A stretch of 64,000 nt of DNA, taken from NCBI GenBank assembly GCA_027924645.1, contig BSBN01001149.1:4464001-4528000 (forward strand), in the 5' to 3' direction. The notes beneath the pieces are model-generated. The model did no database searches. It worked only from the letters and a program-made list of their open reading frames with translations, and was not told where the DNA came from. The stretch comes from Cunninghamia lanceolata. Lineage: Eukaryota > Streptophyta > Pinopsida > Cupressales > Cupressaceae. The translations under genes and the position numbers were made by a program. Positions 47,680 to 58,700 of the stretch are shown in pieces. How positions within the stretch are numbered: the stretch's first letter is position 1; every line of letters starts with the position of its first letter.

Positions 47680-49702
47680 TCCTCAGGGTATCCAAAAAAA
47701 AAAAACATAATCCATCCTCTGGTGAAAACCTGGTAAACAGACACCCTGGATAAGTACCATAGTGAAAATCTGGCAAACATGCGCTATGTGTAGATTCAGC
47801 ATCCATCATCTATCGAGTCCTATTCATTCCATGTGTCCATTTCACAACACACTTCATCCATCCTTCCATAATAAATCCATTGACCTTGTTTGCATTTCCA
47901 TCTCCCTATCTAGTATAGCTTGAAAATTTGTCAATGTCCATCGTCATCCCACGTCTTGATCTATGTCAACAGTTATCACTGTCTTGTCCTAGGTCAAACT
48001 TTTTACGTCTCTGCCATCCATTAGGCACCCATGCAAAATTCCTCTACCGAAATGGGGGCAATTCCTTCCTTAACCTAGGTCTGGGAGTGGTTCCTTGTTC
48101 TTAGTTCACGCGTATTCGTGCAAAACGCTTCACAAACACACAGAGTACTTTAATCATTCTCCTTTCCATAGATAACACCCTTTAACGGACACATTGCTTC
48201 TACAATAAGGTTGTTATCTTCCCAACACTTTTCCTACATCATCACACAAACCAGAACTACATATTATCTCATCTCAATCTTAAGGTACCTTGATCCCATG
48301 GATATGGGTATGTAGGCAGTCTGGAATACGAAGGAAGTTTCCAGTACTCAGGTACATAATATCTTATCATTTCCTCTACCCACGCTCAAACTCCTTGACC
48401 CATTCATCACTCTACCTAGAACTACATATTACCATTTTTTCATCTTTCCTCGTAATGTGCCTTGATCCCGTGGATACAGGCTATGTAGGTAGCCTGAAAT
48501 ACAAAGGAAGTATCCAGTACTCAGGCACATACGATTCATCATTCTTCACCCACCTCAGTCCATTGACATGTCATCTTTCTAGTCTTCCATTTATCAAAAT
48601 CCATTCATCTCGACTTGACTAACTCAAGCAGCAAAACAACAAGAAAACGCATCCTTTCAAAGCAAAAGTTCTTAACAAACCTACAGCAAAGGAGCTTTCT
48701 TCCAGAATCATCTACTGTCCTACGTATCGATTGCCAACATCAGCTAAATCCAGCTTAACCAAAGCACTAGATCAACAAGCTTGTCTTCTACAGAGTGTTC
48801 CATTATCGAGACCAAAACACGCGTCTCATGCGACATGTAGCATTTCCTGCAACAAGACATTGTCTTTATAGGTAGATAGTACCCTTTAACGGACACAGAG
48901 TTCCTACGATAAGGCTATTATCTATCCTATACAATCTATCCTGAGCAACCTCTTTGGCAAGAGAATATGTGGCCTGTCTGTTTACTTTGTAAGTCAGTCA
49001 ATTTGCTTTTTGGTTTATCTTTTTGCTCCTATTGTCCATTACCTATTCAAGGCTACCTTGATTTATCTATAATCTTGGTATGTTGTGATGTAGTACGGAT
49101 TGGGGGCATAGTCATTACTTTTGTGTGCCATGTTTGAGGAATGATCTTTAGCATCTTTCTTAGCATTGTATTTATCTTGTGTGTGTTACGACCTAGCATC
49201 TTACATATTAATACTCTTCTTGCATTTACATGTATTGAAGTTTATTTTATGTTCAAGACTATGGCTCATTCACATATCCAACAAGGTTATATTATGTAAG
49301 GGATCTAAGTTCAAACCACTTGCTTGCAGAGTCAACGTCCACGCACTCGGATATCACAGCACCTTGGTCTTTTATACCCTGGTAGAAAACTATCCACGCG
49401 CTACATCAAAAATAAGGATTGCTCTTTATAAACATTTGTGAAACCAATGCAACAAGCTCATTCACCCATTCATTTATCCATGGCTTTATATAGTTTTCAA
49501 GCAAAGATCGATCAACAGCATTTCTCTCATGTTCTCTTCTATCTCCACTTTCTTCTATCCAACCTTGCCTATCTCCAACACAATCTTCTAGTCAGGCGTC
49601 AACCCAGTTCTTCTATCGCTTCCCTATCTTTCCTCTCAAGGGGGCATCCTATGCCAGCTACACAGGGGCAGCTAGCTACACTGGGGCATCAAAATTGTAT
49701 CA
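47680..49702 (+). other. gypsy 3' untranslated region with internal duplication
   Basis: No gene. A segment with GCCTTGATCCCATGGATA, TATGTAGGCAGTCTGGAATAC and CCAGTACTCAGGTAC recurs at about 48285-48350 and 48463-48530 (step about 180 bp). CCTTTAACGGACACA...CAATAAGG...TTATCT recurs near 48180 and 48890. Purine runs that could be polypurine tracts lie at 48050 (AAATGGGGGCA), 49105 and 49637 (AAGGGGGCA), but no LTR follows any of them. Confidence 0.65.
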
Positions 49703-50583
49703 GGGTAAGTGCAAGAAGATGGGGGGCCAAAAAGGGGTCTTAAGTGGCCACTTTTTTTCTGAAATCAGGAAATACTGGCCTTGGATGAGAAATTGAGCAT
49801 AGTTACACTCAAAATTTAGAGATGCAACCAAAACAATGTTCGTAGTGCTCCGAGTCTACTTTCTAAACTACTATTTTGTTTTGAAAATGGCATAGATTAA
49901 GGGGTTCAAAAGAGGGAGCCACAGAAATTGGTGTTGTTTCTGTCAAAAAAACATAACATAGCATGTTTTGTGGCTCCCTCAAAAGGTCAACTTTTTTTTG
50001 GTATTTTTAAAATCGCTTCAGTGAGAAATTAGCTAATAGCATGTAGTTTATGCCCGATTTTTCTGATAATTTTTTGATGAATATTTGATTTTTTACTAAT
50101 TTTTAAAGTGGACACATCCTAAAAAACAGAATTTTGGTCGTGCTACCCCTATAAATTTTGAAAACTAATTGAAAATCATTTTTTTTTTAATATTTGTAGA
50201 ATGGAGTCTAGTTTCTAAATATGTAATTTTTTTGAAATTTGAATGAATAGTTATTTTACAATGAAAAAAAGACCAAACAGTGGTTTTTGCATAAAAACGG
50301 ACACACAAACAAAAGAAATTAAAGATGAAAGGCTTAACATTGTTAAAATGTGAAAAAAGTCACATCGTCAAATAGCTAAGAGAAAGCCTAACATTACCCA
50401 TGTGTTCGATTTGTTCAACCTTGAAACACGTGCAAATCTGAGGGTTAGCACGAACGAAATTATGTGAAATTTTGAAGAATATAGAAAAACACGTCTGTGA
50501 CTATTCATAAGGCACTCCAAGCCTTTGGGTTGGAAATCAAAAGCAAATCCCAAGCCCAAGGCTTGGGATTCCCAAAGCAAGAA
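49703..50583 (+). mobile_element. DNA transposon terminus and AT-rich block (second large copy)
   Basis: Begins GGGTAAGTGCAAGAAGATGG, matching the terminus of the complete element (GGGTCAGTGCAAGAAGTTGG) and then GGCCAAAAA. Shared interior text includes GTAGTGCTCCGAGTCTA-TTTC (near 49840) and GGAGTCTAGTTTCTAAATATG (near 50205), both paralleled near 31085-31110. The four bases before GGGT are ATCA; no partner duplication was found. Confidence 0.72.
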
Positions 50584-50617
50584 ATAACGCGAGCGCGTTA
50601 TAATGCGCTCGCGTTAT
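50584..50617. repeat. 34-bp near-perfect GC-rich palindrome
   Basis: Two 14-bp words, AACGCGAGCGCGTT and AATGCGCTCGCGTT, back to back around a TTATAA centre, flanked by AT. One base pair departs from perfect symmetry. Confidence 0.95.
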
Positions 50618-50666
50618 GTATCGCCTTGCATTTTTCTTTCCCGTAAGTGTGTCTTTTGCTATGTTT

Positions 50667-50706
50667 GACATAACGCGAGCGCGTTATAACGCGCTCGCGT
50701 TATGTC
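50667..50706. repeat. 40-bp perfect GC-rich palindrome
   Basis: Reads the same on both strands from GACATAACGCG through a central TTATAA to CGCGTTATGTC. The core is two AACGCG-GCGCGTT words. It lies directly before the telomere-like array. Confidence 0.97.
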
Positions 50707-50739
50707 CCACTCAAATTTTTTTACGTTCAAGGCTATTAA

Positions 50740-52380
50740 TCATGAGGGTTAAGGCATAAGGGATAGAGTTGGAAGGTTTACGGATAAGGGATTAGCGTTT
50801 AAGGTATAGTATCGAGCCTGTTGAGGGTCTAGGAATAGCGATAGCGTTTAACGTTTAGGGATGAGGGATGACAGATTACGATTGAGGGTCGAGGGATCAA
50901 AGTTAAGGGTTGAGGGATTAGGGTTTGACATTAAGGGTTGAGGGTTGAGGTTCAAGGGTAAAGGGTTTAGGGATAGGGTTTAGGGTCGAGGGATTAGGGT
51001 TAAAGTAGAGTGTGGAGGGTGTAAGGATTAGGGATAGGGTTGGAGGGTTTAGGGATAAGGGATTAGGGTTTAAGGTATAGTATCAAGTCTGTTGAGAGTT
51101 TAGGAATAGGGATAGCATTTAGGGATTAGGGATGAGGGATTATAGTTGAGGGATGATGGATTAGGGTTGAGGGTTGAGGGATTAGGGTTTAGGGATAAGG
51201 TTTAGGGTTGAGGGTTGAGGGATTAGGGTTTAAGGTATAGTGTTGAGGGTTGAGGGTTGAGGGTTTAGGGTTGACGGATTAACATTTAATGTCGAGGTTA
51301 GGGTTAGAGTGTCGAGGGTAGAGGGATTAGGGATAGGGTTTAGGGTTGAAGGTTTAAGGATTGAGGGTTGAGGCTTTAGGGATGAGGGTTTAAGGCTTGA
51401 GATATAGTGTCAAGTGTTGAGGGTGTAGGGATAGGGTTTAAGTTTTAAGGGTTAAGGGTTGAGGGATATGGATTAGGGTTTAAGGTATAGTGTTGAGGGT
51501 CGAGGGATCAGAGTTAAGGGTTGAGGGATTAGGGTTTGACGTTGAGGGTTGAGGGTTGAGGTTCGAGGGTCAAGGGTTTAGGGATAGGGTTGAGGGTCGA
51601 GGAATTAGGGTTAAAGTAGAGTGTGGAGGGTATAAGGATTAGGGATAGGGTTGGAGGGTTTAGGGATAAGGGATTAGGGTTTAAGGTATAGTATTGATTC
51701 TGTTGAGGGTGTAGGAATAGGGATAGCATTTAGGGTTTAGGGATGAAGGATTAGAGTTGGGGGATGACAGATTAGGGTTAAGGGTTGAGGGATTAGGGTT
51801 TAGGGATAAGGTTTAGGGTTGAGGGCTGAGGGATTAGGGTTTAAGGTATAGTGTTGAGGGTTTAGGGATAGGGTTTAGGGTTGAGGGATTAGGATTTGAC
51901 GTTGAGGGTTGAGGGTTTAGGGTTTAGGGTTAGGGTTGAGAGATGAGGGATCAGAGTTAAGGGTTGAGGGAATAGGGTTTGATGTCGAGGGTTGAGGGTT
52001 GAGGTTCGAGGGTCAAGGGTTTAGGGATAGGGTTGAGGTTGAAGGGATTAGGGTTAAAGTAGAGTGTGGAGGGTGTAAGGATTAGGGATAGGGTTGGAGG
52101 GTTTAGGGATAAGGGATTAGAGTTTAAGGTATAGTATCGAGTCTGTTGAGGGTTTAGGAATAGGGATAGCATTTAGGGTTTAGGGATGAGGGATTAGAGT
52201 TGAGGGATGAGGGATTAGGGTTGAGGGTTGAGGGATTAGGGTTTAGGGATAAGGTTTAGGGTTGAGGGTTGAGGGATTAGGGTTTAAGGTATAGTGTTGA
52301 GGGTTGATGGTTTAGGGATAGGGTTTAGGTTTGAGGGATTAGGGTTTAGGGTTGATGATTTAGGGTTTAATGTTGAGAGT

Positions 52381-52412
<32 letters not shown>

Positions 52413-54950
52413 GTTGAGGGATAGGGTTAATGGTCAAGGGATTAGGGTTAAATAAGAGTGTCGATGGTAGAGGGATTAGGGTTTAAGGTATAGTATCAAG
52501 CCTGTTGAGGGTCTAGGAATAGGGATAGCGTTTAGGGTTTAGGAATGAGGGATTAGAGTTGAGGGATGACGGATGACAGATTAGGGTTAAGGGTTGAGGG
52601 ATTAGGGTTTAGGGACAAGGTTTAGGGTTAGGGTTTAGGGATAGGGTTTAGGGTTCAGGGATTAGAGTGAAGGGTTGAGGGATTAGAATTTGGCGTTGAG
52701 GGTTTAGGGTTTAGGATCAAGGTTGAAGGTTGAGGGATCAGAGTTAAGGGTTGAAGGATTAGGGTTTGATGTTGAGGGTTGAGGGTTGAGGTTCGAGGGT
52801 CAAGGGTTTAGGGATAGGGTTGAGGGTCGAGGAATTAGGATTACAGTAGAGTGTGGAGGGTATAAGGATTAGGGATAGGGTTGGAGGGTTTAGGGATAAG
52901 GGATTAGAGTTTAAGGTATAGTATCAAGTCTGTTGAGGGTTTAGGAATAGGGATAGCATTTAGGGTTTAGGGATGAGGGATTAGAGTTGAGGGATGAGGG
53001 ATTAGGGTTGAGGGTTGAGGTATTAGGGTTTAGGGATAAGGTTTAGGGTTGAGGGTTGAGGGATTAGGGTTTAAGGTATAGTGTTGAGGGTTGATGGTTT
53101 AGGGATAGGGTTTAAGTTTGAGGGATTAGGGTTTAGGGTTGATGAATTAGGGTTTAATGTTGAGAGTTGAGGGTTAAGGGTTGAGGGTTGAGGTTGAGGG
53201 ATAGGGTTAATGGTCAAGGGATTAGGGTTAAATAAGAGTGTCGATGGTAGAGGGATTAGGGTTTAAGGTATAGTATCGAGCCTGTTGAGGGTCTAGGAAT
53301 AGGGATAGCGTTTAGGGTTTAGGAATGAGGGATTAGAGTTGAGGGATGACGGATGATAGATTAGGGTTGAGGGTTGAGGGATTAGGGTTTAGGGACAAGG
53401 TTTAGGGTTAGGGTTGAGGGATTAGGGTTTAAGGTATAGTGTTGAGGGTTTAGGGATAGGGTTTAGGGTTGAGGGATTAGAGTGAAGGGTTGAGGGATTA
53501 GAATTTGGCGTTGAGGGTTTAGGGTTTAGGATCAGGGTTGAAGGTTGAGGGATCAGAGTTAAGGGTTGAGGGATTAGGGTTTGATGTTGAGGGTTGAGGG
53601 TTGAGGTTCGAGGGTCAAGGGTTTAGGGATAGGGTTGAGGGTCGAGGAATTAGGATTACAGTAGAGTGTGGAGGGTATAAGGATTAGGAATAGGGTTGGA
53701 GGGTTTAGGGATAAGGGATTAGAGTTTAAGGTATAGTATCGAGTCTGTTGAGGGTTTAGGAATAGGGATAGCATTTAGGGTTTAGGGATGAGGGATTAGA
53801 GTTGAGGGATGAGGGATTAGGGTTGAGGGTTGAGGGATTAGGGTTTAGGGATAAGGTTTAGGGTTGAGGGTTGAGGGATTAGGGTTTAAGGTATAGTGTT
53901 GAGGGTTGATGGTTTAGGGATAGGGTTTAGGTTTGAGGGATTAGGGTTTAGGGTTGATGAATTAGGGTTTAATGTTGAGAGTTGAGGGTTGAGGGTTGAG
54001 GGTTGAGGTTGAGGGATAGGGTTAATGGTCAAGGGATTAGGGTTAAATAAGAGTGTCGATGGTAGAGGGATTAGGGTTTAAGGTATAGTATCGAGCCTGT
54101 TGAGGGTCTAGGAATAGGGATAGCGTTTAGAGTTTAGGAATGAGGGATTAGAGTTGAGGGATGACGGATGACAGATTAGGGTTGAGGGTTGAGGGATTAG
54201 GGTTTAGGGACAAGGTTTAGGGTTAGGGTTGAGGGATTAGGGTTTAAGGTATAGTGTTGAGGGTTTAGGGATAGGGTTTAGGATTGAGGGATTAGAGTGA
54301 AGGGTTGAGGGATTAGAATTTGGCGTTGAGGGTTTAGGGTTTAGGATCAGGGTTGAAGGTTGAGGGATCAGAGTTAAGGGTTGAGGGATTAGGGTTTGAT
54401 GTTGAGGGTTGAGGGTTGAGGTTCGAGGGTCAAGGGTTTAGGGATAGGGTTGAGTTTCTAGGAATAGGGATAGCATTTAGGGTTTAGGAATGAGGGATTA
54501 GAGTTGAGGGATGACGGATGACAGATTAGGGTTGAGGGTTGAGGGATTAGGGTTTGATGTGGAGGGTTGAGGGTTTAGGGTTAGGGTTGAGAGATGAGGG
54601 ATCAGAGTTAAGGGTTGAGGGATTAGGGTTTGACGTCGAGGGCTGAGGTTCGAGGGTCAAGGGTTTAGGGATAGGGTTGAGGTTGAAGGGATTAGGGTTT
54701 AAGGTATAGTGTTGAGGGTTGATGGATCAGAGTTAAGGGTTGAGGGTTGTAAGGATTAGGGATAGGGTTGGAGGGTTGAGGGATTAGGATTTGACGTTGA
54801 GGGATTAGGATTTGACGTTGAGGGTTGAAGGATTAGGATTTGACATTGAGGGTTGAGGGTTTAGGGATAGGGTTGAGGGATTAGGATTTGACATTGAGGG
54901 TTGAGGGTCAAGGGATTAGAGTTGAGGGTTTAGGGATTAGGGATCTATAG
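50740..54950 (+). repeat. degenerate telomere-like (TTTAGGG-derived) array with higher-order units
   Basis: About 4.2 kb of GGGTTTAGGG, GGGTTGAGGG, GGGATTAGGG and GGGATAGGG words, all G-rich on the plus strand. Higher-order copies are marked by GAGTGTGGAGGGT (near 51005, 51611, 52056, 52846, 53651) and AATAAGAGTGTCGATGG (near 52450, 53229, 54046). The last segments form a ~800-bp unit. The words are diverged from plant telomere TTTAGGG, so it is an internal minisatellite, not a chromosome end. The open frames inside (proline/asparagine-rich on the minus strand) are products of the repeat. Confidence 0.93.
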
Positions 54951-54954
54951 CAGG

Positions 54955-54992
54955 ACAAAACGTGAGCGCGTTATAACGCGCTCACGTTTTGT
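54955..54992. repeat. 38-bp perfect GC-rich palindrome
   Basis: Reads the same on both strands from ACAAAACGTGAGCGCG through TTATAA to CGCGCTCACGTTTTGT. It is the AACGYGAGCGCGTT word pair again, now at the other edge of the telomere-like array and about 740 bp before the DDE-like gene. Confidence 0.97.
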
Positions 54993-55731
54993 ATTTCTAT
55001 TGAAACAGTAAAAAAGTGGTTACCCCCGTGATCCAGGCCCACATGCTCTATTTTCTTACTGATTCTGCGCGTGCTCCGACAAAAAAGAAGTGCTTTCATG
55101 CTATTAGGAAGTTCACATGCACATTTGACACATTGTACCACCTTTGCATGATCTTTCCACCACCTTTTTTGCTTTGCCAACTTGAGAAGGAGGAAATAAC
55201 ATAGTTTTCAAACCAAGTTTGATATATATCTATTCAAGTTTCAATTTTTGTAGTATTGCAATGTTAATTGTGATTCAATTTTAAGAATTTAACATTGAAA
55301 AGGAAGCAAGTGGTGAAAAACTCAAATTGTTGAGGAGTTTGATGCAAGAAGATAAAAACACTACATAATTGGGTACTCTCTCCATCCAAATCTTCATTTT
55401 TTAGGTATGTCAAGTCTTTACATGCATGTTCTTTACATTTTCCTTATTTCGGATTGAATTACTTTATCATGCTTTATCATACATGTTTAAAATAGACACA
55501 TTCCCAATCGAGAAAGCAACCTACAATCTCACATGATGCCATGTATATTTTCTACACTTGGGCTCTTTAATAATTATGTGTAATAAACAAACCTTAGTTC
55601 ATACCGTGATGTCAAACTATACAAGAATAAATCCTTACAACATAAAAAAATACAATCCCACTATTATCATGTATTCATTTCTTAGGAACTAATATTGGTC
55701 TCTTTATCATGCTATAGACAAATTCTCCGTC
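54993..55731 (+). other. upstream region of the DDE-like gene
   Basis: AT-rich, no gene supported. A short frame at 55016-55204 has no recognisable content. No convincing TATA box could be singled out among many AT runs. Confidence 0.5.
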
Positions 55732-58700
55732 ATGCCGAGGAAACGATCAAGAATTAAACCAACACAGGAAGAGATAGAAGCTAAGAATGCAAAGAAAGCA
55801 ATGGCTATGAGAGAACTTCGTGAGAAGAGGAAATTGGACACGATAAATGAAGACATACCAATTGAAGAGGAACCACAACCATCACAAAGAGATATGGTGT
55901 TGGCGGCACAAAGAGAACAAATGCAAAAACTTCATGGTACGAGAGATTTGAATACCATAGTTGGAGACACATTCTTTACCGCAAGTCAACATGTAGGGAC
56001 ACCATCTACCACATCTCAAGTTGAGAGTACATCATCACTCACATGTGATGAAGGAGGTACGCCATCGTTCCCACCTCAACCTCAAGGTATGCCATCTATT
56101 CCATCTTTGATCGAAGGTATGCCATCTAACCCATCTCATTTAAATATTGATGAAATTCCTAATGTTGAGATGAATTTACCTAACTTGACACCACCTAGAA
56201 TTTTGCATAGAAAGCCAAAATATTTGATTGATATTGATGAGAATATTTTGCAGCCAATGGAAGGTAAGATTCCAAAACGCACTTGTAGAAGATATGCTAA
56301 TAAGATTTGGAGATTGTTCTTTGAAAAGTTAAATGAGACTGCAAGATGTCAACTATTCGTTGAAATGATGCGAAGTATAAAGTATAGGTCTATCATGAAG
56401 ATTCTTGGGTTGAGAACATCAGAGGCTTCAAGTAAAAAATCTATTGTCAAGAATCTAATGAGTGCGTATGAGAGTGTGGGTAACACCTCATGCACAAAAG
56501 ATAGTAATGCAACACGGCGTATGATTACATCGACTATAGTAAGTAGTCAAACAAGGAAAGCTCGTCTCATTAGAAAGACAAGTCAAGAATTGAGAATTAA
56601 TAGGAAAACTTTATCAAGAGCCGTTGGAAGACGCCAAAGAATTGAGGACACTAATGCCAATGAATTATGGGCATTCTCGGGGGGACTACCACGAAAAGAT
56701 AAACCAATTGTTGAAGCATTGAGATCACTAATTGAAGACTTTTGGAAGAATTACACAAGGGTATCTCCGAATCAAAGGGATGTGGTAAGAAGGAGAATTG
56801 GTAGTCAGAACCGTGAGCCACATCTAAAGCATTTTTTGGATGAGACTCAAACACAGTTTTATGGTAAATTTCTAGAGAAGTATCCTCAAATTAAAATTTG
56901 TCAAAGATATTTTGAAATGCTAAAACCTTTCTATGTTAAGATAAATCACACACGCACTACTTGTTGTTGTAGATTACATATTGAATTTTCTAACCATTTT
57001 GATGCTTATAGGTCTATATGTTTAGATATGCATACTAACAATGATTTGCAGGGTTGTGCCATATGTGCCCCACCAACATCTTCAAGAGACTTCATATCAA
57101 GAATTTTATGTGAAAGAGAGGAAGGTCAAATATTCTACAAGAAATTATGCTTGGATAGCACATGTCATCGTTGCGGTGGCTTGCAACATTTGCCAATATG
57201 TGAACATATGGAAATAACACATGCGGTTGGAAATGAACTAGTAGAGTTTGGCAAGTATAAAATAGTGGCATACAATACAAAAGATGGTAAAGAAGCAAAG
57301 AGGTGTGAATTAGTTATTGAAAAGATTCTAGTGTATCAGTTTATGTCTATATTTCGTGACAGCATAGTGTATGAGTATGCAAGACATGCCCATAGAGCTC
57401 GATGGTTGGACTTGCAATTCAAGTTATGCAAGGACACATTTCCGGTTGGTAGCATTGTTTCAGTCGTCGACTTTGCAGAGAACTACAGTCTACAGCCACA
57501 GCGTGAGGTGCAATCACAATATTACAACTCCACACAGGTTTCTATATTTGTGCACATCGCATTCATTCATGTGAATGATAGTACAGAGGATGACAGAAAG
57601 ATCATAAGGGAGTATCATTTCTATATTAGTGATGATCGTACGCATTCTACGGAGTTCGTGCAAGGTTGCTTTCAGGTGTTCTACAATGATTTGGCTAGAA
57701 GGGGCATATCGTTCAGTCAGCATATCATATGGTCGGATAATTGTGCATCACAATTCAAGAACTCGCGAAATTTCTATTGGCTGAGTAGGAGGCATAATTT
57801 TACAGGTATTCAACATATGTGGAACTTTTGTGAGGCCGGGCATGGAAAGGGGGAGCATGATGGTGCAGGAGCATGTATCAAAAGAGCCATAGCACGAGAA
57901 GAGTTAAAGTATAAAGACAATGCAAAGTTGACAGATGCAAAATCGATTGTCGAGTGGTGTAATGCTTCCATGGGTCCAGGTAATGAAGGTAAGTCTTTAG
58001 TTCATAGATTTTTTTGGTTGATAGATGATGCTAACATTGCACCATATGAGGATTGTTGTACACTGACAGGATCAAATGAGATGCACTCTTTCAGAAGCTC
58101 AATTGCAGGTTCATGGAGTATCCATACACGAAAGATGTTATGCTTTTGTTCTTCCTGTACAATTCAAGTCTGGGATGAGTGCGAGTCAAAGGAGTGGGTT
58201 GACGAATGGCAGTTAAGTTATCTTAGCCCACTTGACACGTATCGACCCCCGACGGCACTGGAACTAACACAGATGGAATCGTCAGTTGACTTTGACCACA
58301 TATTAGATTTAGTTCAACCAGGTAATATAGGGCACATATATGCATCTAATTTCATCTAGTTCAACCAGGTAATGTCATCTTACTTTGTAGTGTTTTTGTA
58401 ATGTTGACTAATTTCATCTAATTTGCTACATATATCAATGTAGGACACGTATATGCAGTTATTGCAGATGAAGATAATGAAGAGGGAACAGATTATTACT
58501 TATGTCGTTGTGTTGAGGCCAAAAAGAAATTGGAGGCCCCTGTTACAGATGGAGAAAACATTGAATACCCTACAGGATCAGTGGTTATTACTGGAACATG
58601 GCTTAGAAGGTACCCACATAAGAGTGTTAATATTTGGCTATTTCAGGACTTTGACATGCATCGAAAGATTCTTCATTACTCGAACCTTGTCGTGGCATCC

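Larger units (their letters stand above)
36563..49702 (+). mobile_element. Ty3/gypsy element of Tat/Ogre type, 3' LTR missing
   Basis: Order on the plus strand: 5' LTR, primer binding site, long word-repeat leader, gag, protease with G-patch, reverse transcriptase, RNase H, a second RNase H, integrase, long 3' region. Two RNase H domains, the second of the archaeal-like type before integrase, mark the Tat/Ogre branch. Gag, reverse transcriptase and integrase carry stops and frameshifts. No second copy of the LTR was found before 49703, where a DNA-transposon terminus begins, so the 3' LTR has been lost or displaced. Confidence 0.88.

Noticed and set aside
51529..53774. Minus-strand frames rich in Pro, Asn, Leu and Ser within the telomere-like array
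   Set aside because: They arise from reading CCCTAAA-type repeats; the composition is dictated by the array.
50740..54950. Chromosome end (true telomere)
   Set aside because: The words are heavily diverged, have higher-order structure, and unrelated genes continue on both sides.
54993..55040. Right end of a transposon beginning at 49703 (GGGTAA in reverse complement near 55020)
   Set aside because: Six matching bases and no target duplication; too weak to call.
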